A DNA stretch of 64,000 nucleotides, from the NCBI RefSeq assembly GCF_031157255.1, contig NZ_JAVIFX010000033.1, forward strand, positions 1-64,000, read 5' to 3'. Positions 9,573 through 18,317 of this stretch are shown here, one piece after another. The first letter of the stretch is position 1. The number at the start of each line of letters is the position of its first letter. The position numbers were made by a program, and so were the translations under genes. A model generated the notes under the pieces. The model was not told the DNA's origin, searched no databases, and was given only the letters and a program-made list of their open reading frames with translations. The stretch comes from Bradyrhizobium sp. LHD-71 (GTDB taxonomy: Bacteria; Pseudomonadota; Alphaproteobacteria; Rhizobiales; Xanthobacteraceae).

Positions 9573-11381
9573 ATGGCAGATACATCGGCAGCAACCCAGC
9601 CAGTTCAAGCGCCGGAGCCGGCAGAAGCCCGTCCATCCCGGATCCGGAACTTCGATCCGCTGAAGCCGCCGACCGACAAGCCGCAGTCCTACTACGACGA
9701 CATCAAGAAGAAGTTCGCCGAAGAGCGCGATATTCGCCTCGGCTACCGTCCCGAAGGCAAAGCGCAGTTCATCACCGACCTGGAGAAGGACACGGACCTC
9801 GCGAGATATGAGGTCGATCCGTTCGCCGACAAAGTCGCCGACCGCGCCCCACTCACCGACCATGTCGAAGTTCTCTGTATCGGCGGCGGCTTCTCGGCAC
9901 TCCTGACAGCAGCGCGGCTGCGCGAGCGCGGCGTCGAGAGCATTCGCATTGTCGAGCGCGGCGCCGATGTCGGCGGCACCTGGTACTGGAATCGCTATCC
10001 GGGCATTGCCTGCGACACGCCCTCCTACGACTACATTCCGCTGCTTGACGAGATGGGAAAGATTCCGCCGAGCTATTACGCCAAGGGACCGGAAATCTAC
10101 GCGCACTGCCAGGACATCGCGAAGAAATACGACCTGTACAAGCTGGCCGTGTTCCAGACGACGGTGAACTCAACCGTATGGGACGAGAAGGCGAAGCTCT
10201 GGCGCGTCGGCACCGACCGCGGTGACAGCATGACGGCACGCTTCGTCGTCATCGCGAACGGCACCCTGTCGCAGCCGAAGCTCTCCAACATCGAGGGCAT
10301 GAAGAGTTTCAAAGGCTACTCCTTCCACACCTCGCGCTTCGACTACGACTACACGGGGCACGATCTTTCGAAGTTGAAGGACAAGGTCGTCGGCATCATC
10401 GGCACCGGCGCCTCCGCCGTGCAGATCATCCCGCGCGTCGGCGCAGCCGCGAAGGAGCTCTACGTCTTCCAGCGCACGCCGTCGGCGATCGACATCCGCG
10501 ACGACGTGCCGACCGATCCGCAGTGGGCGGCGAGCCTGCAGCCAGGCTGGCAACGTGAACGGCGCATGACCCACATGCGCGGGCCGCAGCGTACCGAGGA
10601 AGAGCTGATCGAGCTCGCCAAGCTGCCGCGCGAGGAGAAGATCCGGCGACAGGAGAACTTGAATATCGAGCACATGATGCGCATTCACCGGCGCGTCGAC
10701 GAGATCGTCAAGGACAAGGCGACGGCAGACGCGCTGAAGCCCTGGTACATGCACCGCTGCAAACGGCCGACCTATGACGACGTGTATCTGCCGGCGTTCA
10801 ACCTGCCGAACGTGCATCTCGTGCACACGAAAGGCCAGGGCATCACCGAGATCAACGAAAAGGGACCGGTGTTCGAGGGCAAGGCATATCCGCTCGACTG
10901 CCTGATCTACGCCACCGGCTTCGTCGTGCAGAAGACCGGCATCTACAACGAGATCCGCGGCGTCGGCGGGCTCGAACTGAACGACAAGTACAAGGACGGC
11001 ATGCGCACCGTGTTCGGCGTGCATTCGAGCGGCTATCCGAACCTGTTCATCATGGGCGGCTATCAGGCCTCGTTCCAGTTCAACCTGACCTTCATGCTGC
11101 AGACCCAGGCCGACCACATTGCTGAATGCATCTCCTACGTCCGCGACAAGGGCCACGCCCTGATCGACGCGGCGCCGGAAACCGAACAATGGTGGGTGGA
11201 CGAGGTCATCAAGAACCGCGGCCGGACCAACCGCAGCAAGGACTGCACGCCCGGTTACTACAACTTCGAGGGCGAGGACCAGCGTCGGCAGGACGGCAAC
11301 TACAACGGCACGTTCCTGCAGTATTACGAGCACATGACCTTCCTCAAGAAGGACATGGAGAAGCACTATCAATTCGGGTGA
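9573..11381 (+). CDS. Baeyer-Villiger-type flavin monooxygenase
   Basis: A 602-residue FAD/NADPH monooxygenase. FAD Rossmann motif CIGGGFSA is at about 102-109, the conserved GGTWYWNRYPG at 134-144, and the NADPH Rossmann motif GIIGTGASA at 274-282. The fingerprint FxGxxxHxxxWD appears at 246-257 as FKGYSFHTSRFD, with Phe in place of Trp. The family turns ketones into esters or lactones; the substrate is unknown. An extra 95-residue N-terminal segment precedes the FAD domain, as in long BVMOs such as the 4-hydroxyacetophenone monooxygenase group. The AAGGAAACAGCA site decides the ATG. It stands alone between a terminator and a palindrome. Confidence 0.9.
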   Translation: MADTSAATQPVQAPEPAEARPSRIRNFDPLKPPTDKPQSYYDDIKKKFAEERDIRLGYRPEGKAQFITDLEKDTDLARYEVDPFADKVADRAPLTDHVEVLCIGGGFSALLTAARLRERGVESIRIVERGADVGGTWYWNRYPGIACDTPSYDYIPLLDEMGKIPPSYYAKGPEIYAHCQDIAKKYDLYKLAVFQTTVNSTVWDEKAKLWRVGTDRGDSMTARFVVIANGTLSQPKLSNIEGMKSFKGYSFHTSRFDYDYTGHDLSKLKDKVVGIIGTGASAVQIIPRVGAAAKELYVFQRTPSAIDIRDDVPTDPQWAASLQPGWQRERRMTHMRGPQRTEEELIELAKLPREEKIRRQENLNIEHMMRIHRRVDEIVKDKATADALKPWYMHRCKRPTYDDVYLPAFNLPNVHLVHTKGQGITEINEKGPVFEGKAYPLDCLIYATGFVVQKTGIYNEIRGVGGLELNDKYKDGMRTVFGVHSSGYPNLFIMGGYQASFQFNLTFMLQTQADHIAECISYVRDKGHALIDAAPETEQWWVDEVIKNRGRTNRSKDCTPGYYNFEGEDQRRQDGNYNGTFLQYYEHMTFLKKDMEKHYQFG

Positions 11382-11414
11382 ACGCCGTCATCGCGGGTGA
11401 AGGGAAGCGGCAAG

Positions 11415-11559
11415 CGTCATTGCGAGCGTAGCGAAGCAATCCAGCTGCGCGCCGGCAGGCGCGCTAAAAGAAAGCTGAGTCGCGGCGACGTGCGCGTTTC
11501 TTAGCTTGCGCGCTTCGCGCGCGCTGGATTGCTTCGTCGCTTTGCTCCTCGCAATGACG
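11415..11559. repeat. Long palindromic repeat (CGTCATTGCGAG family)
   Basis: The element begins CGTCATTGCGAGCG and ends with the complementary CTCGCAATGACG. Inner complementary blocks include AAGCAATCCAG and CTGGATTGCTT. It fills the gap between the convergent monooxygenase and gluconate dehydrogenase-like subunit genes. A short relative is seen at 18275-18308. Confidence 0.75.
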
Positions 11560-11568
11560 AAAGCGCCC

Positions 11569-12015
11569 TCACTTCACCCGTCGCCAGAGCGGCTTTCGCG
11601 CGCGCACCGGATCGAGCAGCGACAGGTCGCCCTGCTCTACCATGTGGCCTTTCGGGAACGGCGCCCGCGGCTCCTGGCCGAGCGCGTGCATCACCCGGTC
11701 GTCGCGGTAGTAGCAGAGCAACACGATGCGAACGAGCGAGGCGAGCGGAGTTCCGCCCTTCTCACGAAAATCAGTGGCGACGTCCTTACGGCGTTCCGGT
11801 GTGAGATCAGCGAACGATCCGTCTGAGTATCGCCTCAGGTCCGCCAGTGCGCGGCGCACGTCGTCGATGTCGCGTTCGAGGCTCTTGCAGATGTCGCCGA
11901 AGATCAGATCGTCGTCAGCGCCCGGCACGCCGTAGGTCGCACTCGAAGGGATCATGTATCCGGCAAGCGCGCGCAGGTCGCGGGCTTCATCGGCGGTCAG
12001 ATCGTGGTTTCGCAT
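11569..12015 (-). CDS. Gluconate 2-dehydrogenase subunit 3-like protein
   Basis: A 148-residue protein starting MRNHDLTADEARDL, 8 bases after the stop of a GMC oxidoreductase gene. Small subunits of membrane sugar/alcohol dehydrogenases (gluconate 2-dehydrogenase subunit 3 family) are paired with GMC flavoproteins in this way. The helical middle (DICKSLERDIDDVRRALADL) and the LVRIVLLCYYRDDRVMHALG segment fit that family. No Tat signal is seen at the N-terminus, unlike many members, so it and its partner may be cytoplasmic. No cytochrome c subunit gene is adjacent. The assignment rests on context plus a general likeness. Confidence 0.65.
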   Translation of the reverse strand: MRNHDLTADEARDLRALAGYMIPSSATYGVPGADDDLIFGDICKSLERDIDDVRRALADLRRYSDGSFADLTPERRKDVATDFREKGGTPLASLVRIVLLCYYRDDRVMHALGQEPRAPFPKGHMVEQGDLSLLDPVRARKPLWRRVK

Positions 12016-12023
12016 CTTCGGTC

Positions 12024-13628
12024 TCAGTCGAACAGGTTGGCGTTGGCGAGCCGCTGCTTGATGCTGTCGGCAATGTAGAGCGCCAGCGCCTGAATGGTCG
12101 AGGTAGGGTTCACGCCGCCCGACGTCACCCAGATGCTGCCGTCGACGATGAAGAGGTTTTTCACGTCGTGGCAGCGCCCCCACTCGTTGACCACCGAGCG
12201 TTCGGGATCAGTGCCCATGCGCGCGGTGCCAAGCAGGTGCCAGCCGCCGTTCAGGATCGGCACCTCGCCGCCGAAGATGGTGGCGCCGGCGGCCGTCAAC
12301 ACCTCCTTGGCGCGGGCGATCGAGTGCTCCATCATCTTCAAGCTGTTCTCGCTGATCGTGTAGTCGATCTTCGGCGCCGGGATTCCGTTTGAATCCTTCA
12401 AGGTGGGATCGAGCGTGACGCGGTTGTGCTCTTCGGGCAGGTCCTCGCAGATCGCCGACATGCTGATGCGATGGTTCAGAAGCCGCCGGTAGACGCGATG
12501 GTGGTCGTCGCCCCACGGCAAACGGCCGGCATTCGTGGAAACGATCGCCTCGAGAATCGACGGCACGCCACGGCCGAACTGAAACGTATACCCGCGCACG
12601 AAGTCACGGCTCGGATCGGTCTCGTAGAATTCCTGGCTCCACAGACAGAGCGGCGGGCCATGATTGCCGTCGAGCGGCTCATCGACGTAGCCGTATGTCT
12701 GCGCATAAGGATGAAGCATCAGGTTTTTGCCGACGAGGCCGGACGAGTTGGCTATTCCGTTTGGAAACTTTCCCGAGACGGAATTCAGCATCAGTCGCGG
12801 CGTACCGACGCCGTTGCAGGCGATGATGACGACTTCGGCGCCCTGGAAATGCTCCTTTCCTTCGCCGTCGTAATAGACGACGCCTGTCGCCATGCCTTGC
12901 TCATCGACCGTGATCTCGCGCACCCGACAGAGCGTACGCAACTCGATGCCCGCGCGGAGCGCATGCGGCCAATAGGTGATGTCGGTGGAGGCCTTGGCGC
13001 CCTGCGCGCAGCCGGGCGTACAGTGGCCGAGGTTGATGCAGCGTCCGCGACCATCGTAGTCCACGGTGGCTATGGTCGAGTCCGAGACCCACCAGTGCCA
13101 GCCAAGCTGGTTCATGGCCTTGCCGAAGCGCGCGCCGGACTTGCCGAGCGGCAGTGGCGGCATCGGCGGCTCCTTGGGCGGATAGGCAGGGTCACCCGCC
13201 AACCCCGAAACGCCCATCATCCGGTCGTTCTCGGCGAAGAAGGGTTCCAGCGTTTCGTAGTCGATCGGCCAGTCGTCAGCGACGCCATCGAGCGTGCGCA
13301 CCTTGAAGTCCGACGGGTGCAGGCGCGGATAGTGCGCCGTATACATGATGGTGCTACCGCCGACCCCATTGAAATTGACGATCTTGATCGGCGAGTTGTC
13401 GTCGTTGATCGGATAGTCCGTCGGCCGCGCGCGGCGGTTCGGGCTGGTGGCGAAGTCGCTGAACAGCCGTGCCTCCCAGTCCCGCCCGTTGCTTGGATAA
13501 TCGGTGGACTTCACCCAGTCGCCCTGCTCCAGGCAGAGAATCCGCATCCTGGTTTCGGCAAGGCTCCAGGCAACAGCTGCGCCCGATGCCCCGGACCCGA
13601 TAATCAGCACATCGACTTTGTCGTGCAT
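12024..13628 (-). CDS. GMC family oxidoreductase
   Basis: A 534-residue flavoprotein of the glucose-methanol-choline oxidoreductase family. The FAD motif VDVLIIGSGASGAAVAWSL starts at residue 5. The C-terminal active-site region has the base histidine in WHLLGTARMG and the second polar residue in GGVNPTST. It probably oxidises an alcohol or sugar acid. The start is the ATG at 13628 after a purine-rich GGGGGAAA stretch; a longer reading to 13688 lacks family-like sequence. It is followed closely by the subunit 3-like gene and preceded at 106 bases by a Bug-type binding protein, hinting at uptake plus oxidation of one substrate. Confidence 0.88.
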   Translation of the reverse strand: MHDKVDVLIIGSGASGAAVAWSLAETRMRILCLEQGDWVKSTDYPSNGRDWEARLFSDFATSPNRRARPTDYPINDDNSPIKIVNFNGVGGSTIMYTAHYPRLHPSDFKVRTLDGVADDWPIDYETLEPFFAENDRMMGVSGLAGDPAYPPKEPPMPPLPLGKSGARFGKAMNQLGWHWWVSDSTIATVDYDGRGRCINLGHCTPGCAQGAKASTDITYWPHALRAGIELRTLCRVREITVDEQGMATGVVYYDGEGKEHFQGAEVVIIACNGVGTPRLMLNSVSGKFPNGIANSSGLVGKNLMLHPYAQTYGYVDEPLDGNHGPPLCLWSQEFYETDPSRDFVRGYTFQFGRGVPSILEAIVSTNAGRLPWGDDHHRVYRRLLNHRISMSAICEDLPEEHNRVTLDPTLKDSNGIPAPKIDYTISENSLKMMEHSIARAKEVLTAAGATIFGGEVPILNGGWHLLGTARMGTDPERSVVNEWGRCHDVKNLFIVDGSIWVTSGGVNPTSTIQALALYIADSIKQRLANANLFD

Positions 13629-13734
13629 GGCGTTTCCCCCGGCGCCTTGTCGTCGACCATTATCATGAGTGCGCCGGCGGTCGCACACATTTCATTGCAA
13701 GCTTTTGGTCAATGCAAACTGTCTTGCGCTGCCA

Positions 13735-14718
13735 TCACTGCGGCTCGATCGCTCTCAGGTCCGCTTCCCAGAATTTCGCGTCGGCCTTGAAATGCTCCGC
13801 GATCTTGTCCGGCGCGATGACCCACGGATCGTTGCCCGCGCCGCGTATCTTCGCCACGTAATCCGAATCCTTCGAGGCCTCGGTAATCATCGCCTGAAGC
13901 TTCTCGACCACCGGCTTCGGCGTATTGGAGCGTGCAAACAGTGCGACCCAGGCCTCCCCTGTGACGGACGGCATTCCAAGCTCCTTGAAGGTTGGAATAT
14001 CCGGCGTCAGCGCCGAGCGTTCGTCGGTCGCGATCGCGATCGGTTTCAGCTTGCCGTCCTTCAAAAACGGTGCGCCGGCCGAATAGGCGAAGAAGCTCAT
14101 TTGAATGTCGCCGGTCAGTAGCGCCGTGGCGAGCTCGGCCGCGCCCTTGTAAGGGATCTTCTCGATCTTCAGTTTCGACGCGCGCAGGAAGCGATCGGCA
14201 AGCAACTGGACCTGCCCGCCCGGTGACAGCGCGCCGATATTGAGCTTGTTCGGATTCTTCTCGGCATAGGCGACGAGCTCGGCGAGGTTCGAAACCGGCA
14301 GACTTGCGGGTACGAACAGGATGTAGGGATGCCGTGCAACCGGTCCGACCGCGACGAAATCCTCGGCCTTGTAGCCTGGATTTTTCATCAGGATGAGGTT
14401 CGCGGTGATCGGCAGGGTTGCTATCAGAAGCGTATGTCCATCGGCCGGCGCATTGAGCACGTGCTGGATGCCGACCAGCGTGTTGCCGCCAGGCTTCGCT
14501 TCGACGATCACCGGATGGCTCAGCTTCTGCTTGCGCAAGGCCTCGCTCATGAAGCGGGCGAGGATGTCGTAAGGGCCGCCCGCCGTGTACGGGGTGACCA
14601 GTGAAATCGACCGTGTCGGGAAATCCTGTTTCGAGAAGTCCTGGGCCGCCGCACCGACCTGTCCCGATATCAAACCCACCGCAGCCGCAGCAGCAGCAAG
14701 CCAGTGAACAACGCGCAT
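13735..14718 (-). CDS. Tripartite tricarboxylate transporter substrate-binding protein (Bug/TctC family)
   Basis: A 327-residue periplasmic binding protein. The N-terminal 25-28 residues (MRVVHWLAAAAAAVGLISG and on) form a Sec signal peptide. The body has the Bug fold hallmarks: PTRSISLVTPYTAGGPYDILAR, a VIVEAKPGGNTLVG segment, and GEAWVALFAR near the end. Such proteins bind carboxylates or related acids, often without adjacent TctA/TctB membrane genes, as here. It lies upstream of, and in the same direction as, the GMC oxidoreductase pair. Confidence 0.9.
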   Translation of the reverse strand: MRVVHWLAAAAAAVGLISGQVGAAAQDFSKQDFPTRSISLVTPYTAGGPYDILARFMSEALRKQKLSHPVIVEAKPGGNTLVGIQHVLNAPADGHTLLIATLPITANLILMKNPGYKAEDFVAVGPVARHPYILFVPASLPVSNLAELVAYAEKNPNKLNIGALSPGGQVQLLADRFLRASKLKIEKIPYKGAAELATALLTGDIQMSFFAYSAGAPFLKDGKLKPIAIATDERSALTPDIPTFKELGMPSVTGEAWVALFARSNTPKPVVEKLQAMITEASKDSDYVAKIRGAGNDPWVIAPDKIAEHFKADAKFWEADLRAIEPQ

Positions 14719-14866
14719 GTAACCTCCCTTGCGACCGCTTTCAGGCCATTCTTTTGCGAGACGATGCTATCGCAGGCACGATTTTTGGAAAGGCCAAGAA
14801 TCGGCAGGCTTGTGCCATAGATCGGAACGCAAGCCCCGTTGGTGATAGCTAGGAAACAAGGAGAAC

Positions 14867-16540
14867 ATGTTCAGGGACGATGAGGTCGGCGCACCGCTGC
14901 GTCAAAGCCTGTTCCGTCGTATCTGGCTCGCCAGCCTGCTGTCGAACTTCGGGTCGTTGATCCAGGGCGTCGGCGCGGCCTGGGCGATGACGCAGATGGC
15001 CGCGTCCGCGGAGCTGGTAGCGCTGGTGCAGACTGCAGCGATGCTGCCGGTCATGCTGATCTCGATCCCGGCAGGCGCGATCGCCGATATGTACGATCGC
15101 CGGCTGGTTGGGCTCGTCGCGCTGGCGATGACGTTTGCAAGTTCCATTGCCTTATCGGTGCTCGCCTGGTTCGACATGCTGACGCCGATCAGCCTGCTCG
15201 TGTTCTGCTTCCTGATCGGGAGCGGGATGGCGATGTTCGGGCCGGCCTGGCAATCGTCGGTCAACGAGCAGGTGCCGCCGAAGATGCTGCCGGCGGCGAT
15301 CACGCTGAACAGCATCAGCTTCAACATCGCGCGCAGCTTCGGCCCGGCGATCGGCGGCGTGATCGTTGCGGCCGCCGGCGCGGTCGCCGCATTCGCGGCA
15401 AACGCCCTTGCCTACATCCCCATTCTCGCCGTGCTCTACTTCTGGCGGCGCAAGCAGGTGCCATCGCGGCTGCCGCCGGAGCGGCTGGACCGCGCGATCA
15501 TCTCCGGCGTCCGTTACATCGTTCATTCGCCGGCGATGCGCACCGCGCTGATGCGCTGTACGCTGACCGGCGCCCTCGGCGGCTCGATTTTCGCGCTGCT
15601 ACCGCTGCTGGTGCGCGACGTGCTTGACGGCGGCGCGCAATCCTACGGCGCAATGCTTGGCGCGTTCGGCATCGGCGCGATTCTCGGCGCATTCTACGTC
15701 AGCGATATGCGCGGCAGGTTCGGCAGCGAGGCCTCGCTGCGCGCGGCGTTGCTGGCGATGGGCATCGGTACAGGCATTGCCGCGCTGAGCCGCATCCCTG
15801 CGCTGACAGCTCTTGCGCTGGCTCTCGCCGGCGCCGGCTGGATGATGTCGATGGCGCTGTTCAACATTTCGATACAGATGGCCGCGCCGCGCTGGGTGTC
15901 CGGCCGCGCACTCGCCGGCTTCCGTTCCTCGAACTCGGCCGGTCTTGCGATCGGAAGCTGGGCCTGGGGCTACCTCGCCGTGCACACCAGCATCGACACG
16001 GCGATGCTGGTCTCCGCCGTTGCGATGCTCGCCTCGCCGCTGGTCGCGGTCTGGCTGCGCATGCCCGAGGTCGATGCCGCCACGCAGGATGCGTCGCGGC
16101 CGGTCGTCGATCCCGAGGTGCGACTCGACCTGACGCCGCGCAGCGGCCCGGTCGTGGTTGAAATCGAGTACCGCATCGCGCAGTCACGGGCGCGCGCGTT
16201 CTTCGAGATCATGCAGCAGGTGCAGCTCAACCGGCAGCGCAACGGCGCCTATGGATGGTCGATCGCTCGCGACGTCACAGATCCTGAACTATGGACCGAA
16301 CGGTACCACTGTCCCACCTGGTACGATTACTTGCGCCAACGCAGCCGACCGACCGACGCCGAGCGCGCGCTGCAAAAGACGGCATCCGACATGCACATCG
16401 GCCCCGAGCCTGTCCGCATCCGGCGGATGCTGGAACGGCCGTTCGGCTCGGTGCGCTGGAAGGACGACACGCCGGAAGTCGGGGCCGCCGCCAACGTCAT
16501 CCCGATCGCGGCGCAGACGCCATCCACCAGCGGGACGTGA
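14867..16540 (+). CDS. MFS transporter, MFS_3 (enterobactin-exporter-like) family
   Basis: A 557-residue protein with about 12 transmembrane helices over the first 410 residues, then a soluble C-terminal domain of about 150 residues (from VVEIEYRIAQSRARAFFEIM). This two-part layout is typical of the MFS_3 family of secondary exporters. The N-terminus PLRQSLFRRIWLASLLSNFGSLIQGVGAAW is diagnostic. The export substrate is unknown. It is divergent from the Bug-type binding protein; the ribosome site AAGGAG lies 5 bases before the ATG. Confidence 0.9.
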   Translation: MFRDDEVGAPLRQSLFRRIWLASLLSNFGSLIQGVGAAWAMTQMAASAELVALVQTAAMLPVMLISIPAGAIADMYDRRLVGLVALAMTFASSIALSVLAWFDMLTPISLLVFCFLIGSGMAMFGPAWQSSVNEQVPPKMLPAAITLNSISFNIARSFGPAIGGVIVAAAGAVAAFAANALAYIPILAVLYFWRRKQVPSRLPPERLDRAIISGVRYIVHSPAMRTALMRCTLTGALGGSIFALLPLLVRDVLDGGAQSYGAMLGAFGIGAILGAFYVSDMRGRFGSEASLRAALLAMGIGTGIAALSRIPALTALALALAGAGWMMSMALFNISIQMAAPRWVSGRALAGFRSSNSAGLAIGSWAWGYLAVHTSIDTAMLVSAVAMLASPLVAVWLRMPEVDAATQDASRPVVDPEVRLDLTPRSGPVVVEIEYRIAQSRARAFFEIMQQVQLNRQRNGAYGWSIARDVTDPELWTERYHCPTWYDYLRQRSRPTDAERALQKTASDMHIGPEPVRIRRMLERPFGSVRWKDDTPEVGAAANVIPIAAQTPSTSGT

Positions 16541-16795
16541 CCGGCATGTCGCCAATGTCCTCGCCGTAACCGTGCCAGCCATGACCGTGTTAAGAGGGAC
16601 TGCGCTACGTTCGCACACCCCAAAAATGCCAACGACCACGGCACGATCCCATCTCGCGCGTACATCCGGCGCAGGGGATCAGAGCGTGGTCGTCCCGGCG
16701 ACAGAACTTCTCAAAGCATCACTCCGCTTTTCAAAGCATCGACATCGCCGTTAGATGCCATATGGTCATGGAATTGCGGTTTTCAAGAGGCGACG

Positions 16796-17764
16796 ATGGC
16801 AAAAAGTTCCAGCACGACGAAGGCGCCCAAAAAAGCCATCAAGAAGAAGACGGTCAAGGCCGCAGCCAAACCGGCGCCGAAGACCGCAAGCGCTAAACCC
16901 GTGGCCAAAGCCAAGGTCGCCGCTGAAGTCGTTGCGCCCGCGTCCACACCGAAACCTCAGACGATTGCCGGCGGCGGCAACGTCTACACCGGCATCGGTG
17001 GCTGGACATTCGAACCGTGGCGCGGCGTCTTCTATCCCGATGGTCTGCCACATACCAAAGAGCTGGAATACGCGGCAGCCTGCCTCACCTCGATCGAGAT
17101 CAACGGCACCTTCTATCGCACGCAGACGCCGGCAACCTTCCACAAATGGGCTTCGGAGGTGCCGAACGGCTTCAAGTTTTCGGTCAAAGGCGTGCGCTAT
17201 GTCACCAACCGCAGCGTGCTGGCCGAGGCCGGCGACTCGATCAAGCGGTTCATCGATTCCGGTGTCCTCGAGCTAGGCGACCGGCTCGGGCCCCTGCTCT
17301 GGCAAATGAACCCGTACAAAAAATTCGACGAGGCCGATTTCGGCAAGTTTCTCGAGCTTCTGCCGCCAAAGGTCGGCGACCAGCAGCTGCGCCACGTGGT
17401 CGAGGTGCGGCATGACAGTTTCAAGACACCCGCCTTCATCGCGCTCCTGCGCCAGTTCAATGTCGGCATCGTTTACTCCGAGCACGAGACGTACACCGAG
17501 ATCGCCGACATTACGTCCGACTTCGTCTATGCCCGGCTGCAAAAGGGCGACGACAATCTCGTGACAGGGTATCCACCGGCCGCGCTGGACGCGTGGGCCG
17601 AGCGGCTAAAGGTTTGGGCGCAGGGCGGGCAGCCGGACGATCTGCCGCGCGTCGACGGCACGGATACGCCGCGAACACCGCGCGACGTCTTCGCCTACGT
17701 GATTCATGAGGGCAAGGTGCGTGCGCCTTCGGCCGCAATGGAACTGATCAAGCGGCTGGCGTGA
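16796..17764 (+). CDS. DUF72 domain-containing protein
   Basis: A 322-residue protein. The first 60 residues are a low-complexity Lys/Ala/Pro tail (KSSSTTKAPKKAIKKKTVKAA) of the kind that binds nucleic acid non-specifically. A DUF72 TIM-barrel-like domain follows, recognisable from YTGIGGWTFEPWRGVFYP, SIEINGTFYR and VEVRHDSF. The biochemical role of DUF72 is not established. A DUF488 gene follows 24 bases downstream, a recurrent pairing. The Lys-rich tail is longer than the family core needs. Confidence 0.9.
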   Translation: MAKSSSTTKAPKKAIKKKTVKAAAKPAPKTASAKPVAKAKVAAEVVAPASTPKPQTIAGGGNVYTGIGGWTFEPWRGVFYPDGLPHTKELEYAAACLTSIEINGTFYRTQTPATFHKWASEVPNGFKFSVKGVRYVTNRSVLAEAGDSIKRFIDSGVLELGDRLGPLLWQMNPYKKFDEADFGKFLELLPPKVGDQQLRHVVEVRHDSFKTPAFIALLRQFNVGIVYSEHETYTEIADITSDFVYARLQKGDDNLVTGYPPAALDAWAERLKVWAQGGQPDDLPRVDGTDTPRTPRDVFAYVIHEGKVRAPSAAMELIKRLA

Positions 17765-17788
17765 GCGAATACTTCCGGAGCGATTGCG

Positions 17789-18259
17789 ATGGCAAAGAAT
17801 TCGAGAACGAAGCGCCTCTTCACCATCGGCTATGAGCAGACGCCTCCAAAGGCCGTTCTCGATGAGATCGAAAACGCCGGCGTAAAGCTCCTGGTCGACG
17901 TGCGCGCAGTCGCCTCCTCGCGGCGACCGGGATTCTCCAAGGGGCAGCTCGCCTCCGGCTTGAAAGAGCGCGGCATCGGCTATCTGCATTTGCGTGGGCT
18001 CGGCACGCCAAAGGAAGGACGGCTGGCTGCACGTTCCGGCGACATCAAGGCGCTTGAGAAGATTTATGCGAAGCACCTGAAGACACCGCAGGCGCGAGAA
18101 GGGATGGACGAACTCGCAGCGCTCGTCGACAAGTCAGGTCCGGTCTGCATTCTCTGCTACGAGCGCGATCATACAAACTGCCATCGCAGGTTCATTGCCG
18201 AGATCATCGAGGCGCGCGATGGCGTGGCGATCGAGAACCTGGTCGCGCCGCAGATTTAG
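17789..18259 (+). CDS. DUF488 domain-containing protein
   Basis: A 156-residue protein of the DUF488 family. It has the N-terminal LFTIGYEQTPPKAVLDEI, then LLVDVRAVASSRRPGFSK and the C-terminal pair CILCYERDHTNCHR, whose Cys and His residues are the family hallmark and could bind a metal or act in catalysis. The function is unknown. It forms an apparent two-gene operon with the DUF72 gene upstream. Confidence 0.92.
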   Translation: MAKNSRTKRLFTIGYEQTPPKAVLDEIENAGVKLLVDVRAVASSRRPGFSKGQLASGLKERGIGYLHLRGLGTPKEGRLAARSGDIKALEKIYAKHLKTPQAREGMDELAALVDKSGPVCILCYERDHTNCHRRFIAEIIEARDGVAIENLVAPQI

Positions 18260-18274
18260 TGCTGTGCCGCCCAA

Positions 18275-18308
18275 GTCATTGCGAGGCGCGCGGCGACGAA
18301 GCAATGAC
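18275..18308. repeat. Short palindrome between convergent genes
   Basis: GTCATTGC at 18275-18282 pairs with GCAATGAC at 18301-18308, with GC-rich sequence between. It resembles a shortened version of the 11415-11559 element and lies between the convergent DUF488 and cyclase genes. Confidence 0.55.
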
Positions 18309-18317
18309 AAAAAGCGG

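Noticed and set aside
10170..11372. A 400-residue minus-strand reading opposite the BVMO gene
   Set aside because: Mirror of the high-GC monooxygenase gene; no recognisable domain.
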